Below are positions 27,445-35,086 of a DNA stretch of 64,000 nucleotides, in pieces. The notes beneath the pieces were generated by a model. The model was not told the origin of the DNA and ran no database searches. It worked only from the letters and a program-made list of their open reading frames with translations. The DNA comes from Chitinophaga varians. GTDB lineage: Bacteria > Bacteroidota > Bacteroidia > Chitinophagales > Chitinophagaceae. The translations under genes and the position numbers were made by a program. The stretch lies in assembly GCF_014529945.1 (NCBI RefSeq), contig NZ_JACVFB010000003.1, positions 558,001-622,000 of the forward strand. The letters are read 5' to 3'. Every line of letters begins with the position of its first letter. Position 1 is the stretch's first letter.

Positions 27445-28020
27445 TTAGAGATGGAGCAATATTAACAGCAGGGGAAGAAAATCCACCAGGTTGAGCCGTA
27501 GCAACTTTAGTGCTTTGCCCATCTGATTCTCCACCGTTTTTACTGAGATATCGAGCTTATCAGCGATCTCCTGGTATTTTAATTCTTCAAAGCGGCTCAA
27601 CTGGAATACGGTCCTGCATTTTTCGGGCAGCGCGCGCAGTGCCTTGTCCAGTTTTTCTTCCAGTTCCCGCATGGTCACTTTTCCGGAAGTATTGCCGGTA
27701 TCCCTGTTATTGCTCATCTGATATTGGGTATGTGCCTGATGCGTAGCTTTTACTTTCTGATGCCGCAGGTAATTGATGCTCTCATGGTATACCGCTCTGT
27801 ACAGATAACCGGAGACCGTTTGTTTGATCTTAATATCTCCTGATTTCTCCCACAGCTTACAGAATACATTCTGCACCATTTCCTCAGCCATTATTTCATC
27901 TTTCAATATGGTACAGGCATAGGCATGCAAGCCTTTAAAATGGGTTTTAAATGCCTGTTCAAAAGTTAATACGTCTTCTTTTTCCAGTAACGAAGTATCA
28001 CCTGGATGTTGCAACTCCAT
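27445..28020 (-). CDS. RNA polymerase ECF sigma factor (Bacteroidota sigma-70 family 1)
   Basis: A 191-residue ECF sigma factor from the ATG at 28020. Region 2 contains EEMVQNVFCKLWEKSGDIKI and region 4 contains LPEKCRTVFQLSRFEELKYQ and the helix-turn-helix EIADKLDISVKTVENQMG. An upstream GTG (28089) would add 23 residues, but a promoter -7 element TATCTTTG lies inside that stretch, so the shorter start is preferred and also gives the normal family length. The factor should be held by the adjacent FecR until the STN protein signals. Its own operon is a likely target. Confidence 0.93.
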   Translation of the reverse strand: MELQHPGDTSLLEKEDVLTFEQAFKTHFKGLHAYACTILKDEIMAEEMVQNVFCKLWEKSGDIKIKQTVSGYLYRAVYHESINYLRHQKVKATHQAHTQYQMSNNRDTGNTSGKVTMRELEEKLDKALRALPEKCRTVFQLSRFEELKYQEIADKLDISVKTVENQMGKALKLLRLNLVDFLPLLLILLHL

Positions 28021-28043
28021 GCGTAGGTTTTGATAACTATAGT

Positions 28044-28051
28044 CAAAGATA
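28044..28051 (-). promoter_or_regulatory. Promoter -7 element of the sigma/FecR operon
   Basis: TATCTTTG on the minus strand matches TAnnTTTG exactly and would start transcription near 28037, 17 bases before the ATG at 28020. The -33 element is poor. A short inverted repeat CCTGTAG/CTACAGG (28089-28095 and 28108-28114) lies upstream of it and could be a regulatory site. Confidence 0.5.
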
Positions 28052-28132
28052 ATTCCTTCTGCCAATTGAAATGCTTTCTTAGACGACACCTGTAGTTGTT
28101 TTTACCCCTACAGGGAGAACTAAAAAAATTTT

Positions 28133-28304
28133 GCGCAGCGGCGCTAAGCAGCCAAGGCGCAAAGGTGCAGAAAAATATATTAAAATAAATACTAAATTAT
28201 TTAAAAGAAAAAGACCAATCATAAAAGCGGAACGATGTCTTTCAAAAATTATCATGCTAATAACCAAATTCTTCGCGTCTTTGCTGCTTAGCGCCTTTGC
28301 GTGA
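28133..28304. repeat. GCAAAG-type arms (class A) around an AT-rich, non-palindromic core
   Basis: The left arm GCGCTAAGCAGCCAAGGCGC with AAAGG is mirrored by the right arm TTTGCTGCTTAGCGCCTTTG. The roughly 100 bp between them are AT-rich and do not form the GGAGCGGAGATC core seen in other copies. Unlike those, it lies between divergent genes (sigma operon and skp). The 269-bp spacer holds no other visible gene. Confidence 0.7.
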
Positions 28305-28358
28305 ACAATTTAACATTCTCTTATATATCTATTCCATAATATTGCTGAAAACTATATC

Positions 28359-28856
28359 ATGAAATATTTTTGCACTGTCACGCTCCTGCTGCTCCTGAGC
28401 ACAGCAGCATTTTCGCAGAAAACCGCCTATATCAACTTTCAGCAATTAATTGCCGCTATGCCCGAGACTAAACAGGCGACTGACACACTGCAAAAATATC
28501 AGCAGGAGCTGGCTAAAGACGGACAATATCTGGTAGCGGAGTATACGCGTAAACTGCAGGAATATGACAGTCTGGGTACCAAATGGACCCAACAGATAAA
28601 AGAATTGAAAGAAAAAGAATTACAAGACGCACAGGCCAGCATTCAGGACTACCGCCAGCGGATGGAAGAGAAGTTACAACTCAAAGATCAACAGTTACTG
28701 GTACCGATCATGGACAAAGCTAAAAAAGCCCTGAAAGCAGTCGCTACAGAGAAAGGTTATACGCTGGTGATCGATAATTCCAAAGACGAAGTATTAATAG
28801 GCGCGGATGCCGACGATCTGATGACGCCGGTAAAAGCCAAACTGGGACTCAAATAA
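28359..28856 (+). CDS. OmpH/Skp-family periplasmic chaperone
   Basis: A 165-residue protein with a signal peptide (MKYFCTVTLLLLLSTAAFSQ). The mature part matches Skp/OmpH: a short beta start (KTAYINFQQLIAAMPETKQA), a long charged helical hairpin (about residues 45-115, KELKEKELQDAQASIQDYRQ) and a C-terminal strand block (VATEKGYTLVIDNSKDEVL). Skp trimers hold unfolded outer membrane proteins in the periplasm. It stands alone rather than next to bamA or another skp copy, as is common for extra OmpH paralogues in this phylum. Confidence 0.9.
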   Translation: MKYFCTVTLLLLLSTAAFSQKTAYINFQQLIAAMPETKQATDTLQKYQQELAKDGQYLVAEYTRKLQEYDSLGTKWTQQIKELKEKELQDAQASIQDYRQRMEEKLQLKDQQLLVPIMDKAKKALKAVATEKGYTLVIDNSKDEVLIGADADDLMTPVKAKLGLK

Positions 28857-28858
28857 CA

Positions 28859-29038
28859 GCATTTGGATATTTAGTTATTTTGATATTTAGTTATTTGGTT
28901 GAGCTGTTTTATGTATTGGAATGTTTGTAGCAATTGAAGATACTCCTCTCCAACCGCCATTCGGAAAAAGTAACTTTTCTGCGACAGCCCGATAGGTAAA
29001 ACAGCCCAACTAAATATCTAAATAACTAAATATCTAAA
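28859..29038. repeat. Intergenic palindrome, AAATATC-type arms (class C)
   Basis: The left arm ATATTTAGTTATTTTGATAT with TTAGTTATTTGGTTGAGCTG is answered by CAGCCCAACTAAATATCTAA with ATAACTAAATATC at the other end. A core of about 70 bp lies between. It fills the spacer between convergent genes (skp and the small GNAT). Confidence 0.8.
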
Positions 29039-29332
29039 TTAGATATGGAGTCCGTGCGCGAGCAGCGTTTTCCATTTTGGATTGCTGCGTACGTATTCCG
29101 CCACTTTTTTGCTGGAAGGAACCATCCGGATATTCTGTGCAGAAATTTCCTCCATCACTTTACCCAGCATCATCGGCAGTACACCTTGTTTTTCCAATGT
29201 TGGTGGCACTTCTGCGCCAGTCAGGAAAATGCGGCTGCCATTTCTCTCATAAATAACCTTTGCCAGCTGTCCGGCGATATGCGCCTCAAACTGCCTGGCT
29301 TCTTTGTTGTCGATAATTTTGAAATCCTTCAT
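29039..29332 (-). CDS. Short GNAT-family N-acetyltransferase (YjdJ/GTLF3-like)
   Basis: A 97-residue single-domain protein of the small GCN5-related type. It has an N-terminal strand pair (FEAHIAGQLAKVIYERNGSR), the acidic turn TGAEVPPTLEKQGV and the C-terminal helix with IRMVPSSKKVAEYVRSNP ahead of the final residues. This matches the human GTLF3/YjdJ-like subgroup, where the acetyl-CoA loop is reduced. Substrate unknown. It is a monocistronic gene, with a palindrome behind it and about 185 bp of untranslated sequence before the next gene upstream on the same strand. Confidence 0.82.
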   Translation of the reverse strand: MKDFKIIDNKEARQFEAHIAGQLAKVIYERNGSRIFLTGAEVPPTLEKQGVLPMMLGKVMEEISAQNIRMVPSSKKVAEYVRSNPKWKTLLAHGLHI

Positions 29333-29517
29333 GACTGTTCATTAGTTTATACACTTCAATGTTTCAGTAGCGTACTAAAGGGAAGTAATTCTATAAAGGG
29401 AAGTTGGATAAGATAGTGCTGCGAATGGTATTAAAATACCCTAAAAATGCCTGTTCATACTTGCAAAAGTACGAAAAAAATACGACACTCCCGTGAAACA
29501 TTTATATGTATATTAAA

Positions 29518-30390
29518 CTAATATTTAAAATGACTGACAGGCAAGCCTTTAAAAGGTAGCCTCGCGTGAAACACGTTTCCACTCATTGGATAAGCTTCAA
29601 TCTGTTTGGGTGTCATATGCTCCCTCGCCGTCGTGATCAGCATTTCCTGCATATCAGGGCCTCCGAAAACACAGCAGGACACATGCGGCGCGGGCACCTC
29701 GATCTTCCCCAGTAACTCGCCATTGACAGGATTCCAGCGGTACACACCTCCGCCGCCCCATTGCGCAATCCACAGCATCCCTTCGGTATCGATCGTCATC
29801 CCGTCAGGAGACCCCAGTTCCCCCGGAATCAGCACCGCATTACGGAGAAAACGGATTTCCCCGGAATTTACATCATAAGCGTACTCCTGCACCTTATTAG
29901 TCACCGTATCGTTAAAATACATCCGGTCGCCATGCCATACCAGACCGTTAGAGATACTGACCTGCGGGATTTTGATAACCGGCGGACGATTATGGTCCAG
30001 GCAATACAAAGCTCCGTTGTCCCGCTGCGTGATCAGGTGCATGGTCCCTATCCACAGGCGGCCGGCCGGATCACACTTGCCATCATTACAACGAAGGCTC
30101 GGGTTACCGTCCAACACGGCCACCGTACGGCCCAGGCCCTGCTCCGGCGAAAAGCGCGCCACACGGCCATGAAGCCCCAACAACAGCTCATTACTGCCTT
30201 GCACCGGCACCATCATACTCACGTACTCGCCTATATGATATTGGGTACGATGACCTTTGCTGTCCATCATATACAGGGAATGGCCCAGGATATCCACCCA
30301 GCACCAGGAAGAACGTTCCGGCCACCAGAAAGCACCTTCACCTAACTCAAAAGGCCCCTGGGAAAATAATGTTGACTGATAAATCTCCAT
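29518..30390 (-). CDS. SMP-30/gluconolactonase/LRE family protein
   Basis: A 290-residue cytoplasmic six-bladed beta-propeller. It has the family blocks LGEGAFWWPERSSWCWVDIL at the N-terminus, then RCNDGKCDPAGRLWIGTMHL and the metal-binding LGSPDGMTIDTEGMLWIAQW near residue 200. Members hydrolyse sugar lactones such as gluconolactone or arabinonolactone. The three metal ligands (a Glu in the N-terminal block, Asn and Asp in the later ones) appear to be present. Unlike the secreted relative at 22408 it has no signal peptide. A class B palindrome separates it from the divergent DUF2157 gene. Confidence 0.88.
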   Translation of the reverse strand: MEIYQSTLFSQGPFELGEGAFWWPERSSWCWVDILGHSLYMMDSKGHRTQYHIGEYVSMMVPVQGSNELLLGLHGRVARFSPEQGLGRTVAVLDGNPSLRCNDGKCDPAGRLWIGTMHLITQRDNGALYCLDHNRPPVIKIPQVSISNGLVWHGDRMYFNDTVTNKVQEYAYDVNSGEIRFLRNAVLIPGELGSPDGMTIDTEGMLWIAQWGGGGVYRWNPVNGELLGKIEVPAPHVSCCVFGGPDMQEMLITTAREHMTPKQIEAYPMSGNVFHARLPFKGLPVSHFKY

Positions 30391-30401
30391 AACGTGAAAT
30401 T

Positions 30402-30516
30402 ACAAATTACGATGTACGATTTACGGAATTTTGGCCACCTATGCAAGACGTTTATTTAGTAACTTCTACAGAAAACAGCCCTGAATTCGTAATTCATAAT
30501 TCGTAATTCGTATTTT
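30402..30516. repeat. Intergenic palindrome, ATTACGAA-type arms (class B)
   Basis: The left arm ATTACAAATTACGATGTACG is answered by the right arm TTCGTAATTCATAATTCGTA with ATTCG. It lies between two divergent genes, so it cannot serve as their terminator. The core is not a clear hairpin in this copy. Confidence 0.7.
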
Positions 30517-30522
30517 CACCCC

Positions 30523-31491
30523 ATGAACATTGATACTTTCTCCAAACTCCAAAAAGAAGGATTGATCAGTGACGAGGAAATGCAACGTGTTACCCATACC
30601 GAAACCACCCGCCTTTTCTCCCTTCACTGGGAAATCAAAACTGCCCTGTACCTTGGTGTACTATTACTGAGCGGAGGCCTCGGCATCCTGGTATACAAAA
30701 ACATTGATACCATCGGTCACCAGGTCATTCTTCTTTTCATCGCACTGCTATGCATCGGCTGTTATGCTTATTGTTTCCGGCACCGGCCTCCCTTCTCCCG
30801 GGAGAAAACGGAATCGCCCAATGCATTCTACGATTATGCGTTACTGTTAGGCAGCCTTACTTTCGTCACCTTTATCGGGTACCTGCAATACCAGTACACC
30901 GCTTTCGGTACGGCCTATGGCCTCGCTACTTTCATTCCCATGGTGGTACTGTTTGCCACGGCCTATTACTTCGATCATCTCGGTATCCTGTCGATGGCCG
31001 TTACCAACCTCGCTGCCTGGGCAGGTATCGCTATCACGCCGTTCCAGGTGCTGTCACAAAATGATTTCAGCAACCATACCCTGATATACACCGGCGTGGC
31101 ATTGGGTATAGGTCTGGTGGCCATGGCGGAACTATCGGAAAAACGCGACTTCAAAAAACACTTCGCCTTTACCTACCGCAACTTCGGTGTGCATATCTTC
31201 TTCATTGCCACTATTGCCGGCATGTGCATGTTCGACAGCTGGTACCTGGTATGGTTCCTGCCCGCCGCCGTTGGCGTATACCTCACCTGGTCCCGCGCCT
31301 TCCGTGACCACTCGTTTTATTTTGTACTGCTCGCCGTACTCTATGGCTATGTGGCCGTTAGCATTCTCCTGGCACGGGCCATGTTCAATCACGTGGACGA
31401 TATCTACGTAGGATTCTTATATATGATCGTGTCCACGGTAGCGGTTATTTTCTTCTTAGTTAACCTCAGCAAAAAAATCAAACAACCATGA
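30523..31491 (+). CDS. DUF2157 domain membrane protein
   Basis: A 322-residue integral membrane protein. The soluble N-terminal segment of about 45 residues (FSKLQKEGLISDEEMQRV) is typical for DUF2157. About eight transmembrane segments follow, the first being TALYLGVLLLSGGLGILVYK. The function of DUF2157 proteins is unknown. The stop overlaps the start of the next membrane protein gene by 4 bp, which suggests a coupled pair and perhaps a complex. Confidence 0.85.
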   Translation: MNIDTFSKLQKEGLISDEEMQRVTHTETTRLFSLHWEIKTALYLGVLLLSGGLGILVYKNIDTIGHQVILLFIALLCIGCYAYCFRHRPPFSREKTESPNAFYDYALLLGSLTFVTFIGYLQYQYTAFGTAYGLATFIPMVVLFATAYYFDHLGILSMAVTNLAAWAGIAITPFQVLSQNDFSNHTLIYTGVALGIGLVAMAELSEKRDFKKHFAFTYRNFGVHIFFIATIAGMCMFDSWYLVWFLPAAVGVYLTWSRAFRDHSFYFVLLAVLYGYVAVSILLARAMFNHVDDIYVGFLYMIVSTVAVIFFLVNLSKKIKQP

Positions 31492-32657
31492 TTGCCTGGC
31501 CTACTACTACCCTCGACCATCTCGATATACAAACCGAGGCTGCCAAAGCGCACCGGCAGGGATGCATCAGCCCTGAAACGCTGGAAGCGATACGCACCGC
31601 ACATCCGGCTAAACTTTACATGCCTAACCCGATCACCCGGGTAGGCCTTTTTATACTCACCACTATCGTGGTGGCTTTCAGCACCGGCTTTCTGCTATTA
31701 CTGACGATCACCAGTGACTCCATGTCTGCCATCCGGGCGATGCTGATCATAGCTTCCCTCCTTTGCATAGGCGCACTGGAATTTGCCATCAGCCAGAAAG
31801 GCTCCTACCGGTCAGGGATAAACGAATCCTTGCTGTGGAGCGCCGTCGGATTGCTCTGCACAGGCATATTCCTCGAATCTCACAACACTTCCGGGAGTAC
31901 CGTTGCGTTGGTCGTTTTCGGGCTTACAGTACTGGGCACATTGCGTTATGCTGATATGGCATCGGCGGCGGTGGCCTACCTCTCCTTTCTGCTGCTCATT
32001 TTCTGGCAGGCGATGCTGATCCCTCACAGCACCCCGGTATTGCCATTCCTGCTCATGGCCCTATCACTGGCTGCTTACCTGATTACAACCCGGCTGGTAA
32101 AACGCACGGCCCTCCGGCATTACGCCGATTGCCTCACATTGCTCCGCATCCTGTCGCTGATAACGCTCTATATGGCCGGCAATTATTTTGTGGTCAGGGA
32201 GGTGACCAACACCATGTTTATGCTGGAACTTCAACCCGGCCAGGGTATCCCCGGCGGATGGCTGTTCTGGATACTCACCGTGATCATTCCCCCATTGTAT
32301 ATTTTCCTGGGCGTCCGGAAAAAAGATGCAGTGTTGCTGCGTACAGGCATCATTTTAATCGCCATGATCGTATTTACAGTCCGTTATTACCACAGCGTGA
32401 TGCCACTGGAAACGGCCATGGTCATCGGCGGACTGGTACTCACCGGTGGTGCATGGGCACTGATCAGGTACCTGCATACGCCGAAGAATGGCTTCACCTA
32501 CGCAGCCTCTGACGAACCGGGCATGGCAGACCGACTGAAAGTGGAGTCACTGATCATTGCGCAGACATTCACGCCGGGATCAAGGCCTACAGATACCCAT
32601 ACCACCAATTTTGGCGGCGGTTCAGGCGGTGGCGGCGGCGCCAGCGGCGATTTCTAA
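31488..32657 (+). CDS. Polytopic membrane protein with Gly-rich C-terminal tail, partner of the DUF2157 protein
   Basis: A 389-residue protein with an N-terminal soluble part of about 55 residues and about nine or ten hydrophobic segments (for example GLFILTTIVVAFSTGFLLLL). After the last one lies a polar stretch of about 70 residues ending in GGGSGGGGGASGDF. Gly-rich tails of this sort are also found on TPM-domain (YgcG-like) membrane proteins, but no TPM domain is visible here. I recognise no family with certainty; it may belong with the DUF4401-type partners of DUF2157. Overlap with the upstream gene suggests translation coupling. Confidence 0.75.
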   Translation: MIAWPTTTLDHLDIQTEAAKAHRQGCISPETLEAIRTAHPAKLYMPNPITRVGLFILTTIVVAFSTGFLLLLTITSDSMSAIRAMLIIASLLCIGALEFAISQKGSYRSGINESLLWSAVGLLCTGIFLESHNTSGSTVALVVFGLTVLGTLRYADMASAAVAYLSFLLLIFWQAMLIPHSTPVLPFLLMALSLAAYLITTRLVKRTALRHYADCLTLLRILSLITLYMAGNYFVVREVTNTMFMLELQPGQGIPGGWLFWILTVIIPPLYIFLGVRKKDAVLLRTGIILIAMIVFTVRYYHSVMPLETAMVIGGLVLTGGAWALIRYLHTPKNGFTYAASDEPGMADRLKVESLIIAQTFTPGSRPTDTHTTNFGGGSGGGGGASGDF

Positions 32658-32685
32658 CAAGTAAAATGATATTGAACAATAAGCG

Positions 32686-32712
32686 GCGCATCGGTAACGG
32701 TGCGCTTTTTTT
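32686..32712 (+). terminator. Rho-independent terminator behind the DUF2157 membrane protein pair
   Basis: GCGCATCG, tetraloop GTAA and CGGTGCGC form an 8-bp stem (one G-T pair), followed by seven T residues. It lies 28 bp behind the stop codon at 32657. Confidence 0.85.
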
Positions 32713-32821
32713 ATGAAGAAGCCCAGAACAAAGATGCTTACCACCCATAAATACCGGGTGCTTCATTCGAAAGAACATCTTTGCCCGGGGTTTTAACACT
32801 GGGAGACATGGGGGCAAAAAA

Positions 32822-32852
32822 AAAGCCTGATCATGTAATATGATCAGGCTTT
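32822..32852 (-). terminator. Rho-independent terminator behind the tRNA-Gly pair
   Basis: On the minus strand AAGCCTGATCA and TGATCAGGCTT pair perfectly (11 bp) around a 7-base loop, and a run of T residues follows (A run 32816-32824 on the plus strand). It begins directly behind the second tRNA-Gly. Confidence 0.9.
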
Positions 32853-32854
32853 AG

Positions 32855-32927
<73 letters not shown>

Positions 32928-32983
32928 AATTTTGACTAAGAACTTTTTTTGACGGTTGATGCTGTTAAAGCATTCCGGCTTGG

Positions 32984-33056
<73 letters not shown>

Positions 33057-33147
33057 AGGTGTTTTAAAACATAAAACTTTTAAGAACTTCCCGACTGTTG
33101 GCGCTTTCGGCGTGTTTGTTTGCCGTGTGGCGTTTTCGTTGGGATTG

Positions 33148-33177
33148 CAAAGATAGGAAACGGACTGAAAACACAAA
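33148..33177 (-). promoter_or_regulatory. Promoter of the tRNA-Gly pair
   Basis: On the minus strand TTTG (33174-33177), an 18-base spacer and TATCTTTG (33148-33155) match the Bacteroidota TTTG/TAnnTTTG promoter. The predicted transcription start is near 33141, about 85 bases before the first tRNA. Confidence 0.75.
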
Positions 33178-33281
33178 ATATTTTTTCAAAGTTTTTAAAA
33201 AAATAGTTGCACACAATTGTAAATCATCTCCCCAAAACCAATACCACAGAGGGTTTAAGCGAAACAAAAATTATTACAATT

Positions 33282-34508
33282 TTATACAGTATTCAATCGC
33301 GCAACAGGTTTCACTGCTTGTTTTTTTGATTTTTTCTGTTTGCCCCACCATACATAGAAGCCCGTTACCGGCAGGGAAGCACAAATAAGACTGATCACAA
33401 ACGCAATAATTTTTCCCGGCAGTCCACCAATAGCACCCACATGAATATCATAATTCATCGCGATCAGTTTCTCACCCCGGTTCTTCTTTTTGTATTCGTT
33501 ATGCCCCACCATTTTGCCCGTGTATTGGTCAAACTGATACTCATCGCTGCCAAAATAAATATCCTTGCCCCTGTACCCGCCAATAGTATGCACGCCTTCA
33601 GGGTACGCTGCCGGATATACGAAAACACGGGTAGCGTCTTTTATCAACGGCTGAGCGGTATTGAAGGCGATATCCAGCGGATTACCGGTGGTGGTAGCCG
33701 TAGCAGGACCAGAACTCACCTGTTTCACTGCCGGCGGTGTAGTAGTGCCCGCAGCAGCTACATACACGGCCTTCTCAAACCAGGTAAAGGCCCATACCAT
33801 GCCCGTAAGGGCCAGCACCAGGGCTATGATAAGGCTATAGAAACCAAGCACGTTATGCAGGTCATAATTGACCCGCTTGAAACTGGCTTTCCATTTAATC
33901 CTGAAGCTTTGGTCGCGGGCGGCTTTGGTCCAGCGTTTCGGCCACCACATGATCAAACCAGTGATCAGCAAAATGACAAACACGACAGTGCTCCAGCCTA
34001 CTATCGGTTGACCGTAGCGGGTATTGAGCAGCAGGCTCCAGTGTATCATTTTCACAATCGGGAAAAAGCTGTATTTGTAATTGATACGACCATTGATGGC
34101 GCCGGTATAAGGGTCTACCAGTACAGATTCATAATATTCCACACAACCGAAATAAGTGATCGCGGTATCATTGGCTTTATAGGCCATGAATTCCCAGGCG
34201 CGGTCCGGCAGGCGCCAGGTGGTCACGGAAAGGATAGGTTTGTCACCCAACGCCTGCTGGGCGCTCACCCGCAGCTCGCTGAGCGGCAGGGTATGCTCCT
34301 GCGGCGTCACGAACATCTCTTTGTGGTAAATCACTTCATTGATTTCCCGCTGGAAAACAAACAAACAGCCAGTGACGGCGATGATCAGTACAATAATGCC
34401 GGAAGCCAGTCCCAGCCACAAATGCAGCTTGTCGACCACCAGTCTCGCTAAAGATTTTTTACCGGGTTTGTGCGCTTCCTTCTTTTTCCGTTGGACCATT
34501 GTTATCAT
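33282..34508 (-). CDS. PepSY-associated transmembrane helix protein
   Basis: A 408-residue inner membrane protein of the PepSY_TM (PiuB-like) family. The first helix, LWLGLASGIIVLIIAVTGCL (about residues 30-50), carries the usual HLWLGL entry. A large periplasmic region with PepSY-like segments follows, then three more helices; WGKQKKSKKQAV marks the cytoplasmic end. Relatives are often linked to siderophore receptors and may reduce or release iron in the periplasm. No iron receptor gene is adjacent here. The start may be MITM at 34508 or MVQRKKK at 34499. No partner gene is close: tRNA genes follow, and a small membrane protein lies upstream. Confidence 0.85.
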   Translation of the reverse strand: MITMVQRKKKEAHKPGKKSLARLVVDKLHLWLGLASGIIVLIIAVTGCLFVFQREINEVIYHKEMFVTPQEHTLPLSELRVSAQQALGDKPILSVTTWRLPDRAWEFMAYKANDTAITYFGCVEYYESVLVDPYTGAINGRINYKYSFFPIVKMIHWSLLLNTRYGQPIVGWSTVVFVILLITGLIMWWPKRWTKAARDQSFRIKWKASFKRVNYDLHNVLGFYSLIIALVLALTGMVWAFTWFEKAVYVAAAGTTTPPAVKQVSSGPATATTTGNPLDIAFNTAQPLIKDATRVFVYPAAYPEGVHTIGGYRGKDIYFGSDEYQFDQYTGKMVGHNEYKKKNRGEKLIAMNYDIHVGAIGGLPGKIIAFVISLICASLPVTGFYVWWGKQKKSKKQAVKPVARLNTV

Positions 34509-34708
34509 AAAGCCATGCCGGAATTACCCGACACTACAAAATTCCCCGCTTATCGGTTAACAGGTTACTCGCATCGGGAATATAATTTACGCGAAAGGGA
34601 AAAGCATCCACTACACACAGGCAGCTCACACAGGCAGATAAAACCGGGGAAATTCGGAAAAACGGGGCAAAATCAGGGAAATTCAGAAGAATCAGAAGAA
34701 TCAGGGGC

Positions 34709-34741
34709 AAAAAAAACCTCCCGGGGAAAACCGCGGGAGGC
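34709..34741 (-). terminator. Rho-independent terminator behind the small membrane protein gene
   Basis: On the minus strand CCTCCCG and CGGGAGG pair around a short loop, followed by a run of T residues. It lies about 50 bp behind the stop codon at 34788. The rest of the 279-bp spacer (34509-34787) is A-rich, with imperfect GAAATTCAG/GAATCAG repeats, and I see no gene in it. Confidence 0.75.
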
Positions 34742-34787
34742 CGGATAATTATGTTTTGGCAGTAACTAAGCAGGTCGCTTATATTAC

Positions 34788-34988
34788 TTACTTATATTTT
34801 GGATTATACAAGGAACTTTCCTGAACAGTCACATCAGGCTTACCCTGATATTTATGTTTGTACAGATTGTAGCAGCCTCCGAGCAAAAACGCCACTAAAC
34901 AAAACAGACCCACATAATAAAAGAAACGGGAGCGGGAAACCCTGTTGCGGGTGATGTCATTCTTATTTTCTACGGTATTGTGTTCCAT
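34788..34988 (-). CDS. Small single-pass membrane protein of unknown function
   Basis: A 66-residue protein with a polar, basic N-terminus (RNRVSRSRF), one hydrophobic helix YYVGLFCLVAFLLGG at about residues 24-38, and a Tyr/Lys-rich tail (YNLYKHKYQGK). I do not recognise a family. The ATG, the length, a good terminator behind it and the composition make it a believable gene. The lone Cys after LLGG could suggest a lipobox, but the basic N-terminal stretch is long for that. Confidence 0.6.
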   Translation of the reverse strand: MEHNTVENKNDITRNRVSRSRFFYYVGLFCLVAFLLGGCYNLYKHKYQGKPDVTVQESSLYNPKYK

Positions 34989-35086
34989 ATTCAGATTATT
35001 TCCGGTGCAAACCTAACAAATATTTTGGATTTATTTATTTAGTTATCGGGATATTTTAGAGAGAAAACCGGGGATTGGCTGATTTT

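Noticed and set aside
33441..34451. 336-codon open frame opposite the PepSY membrane protein gene
   Set aside because: No start context or motif; the PepSY protein on the other strand explains the region.
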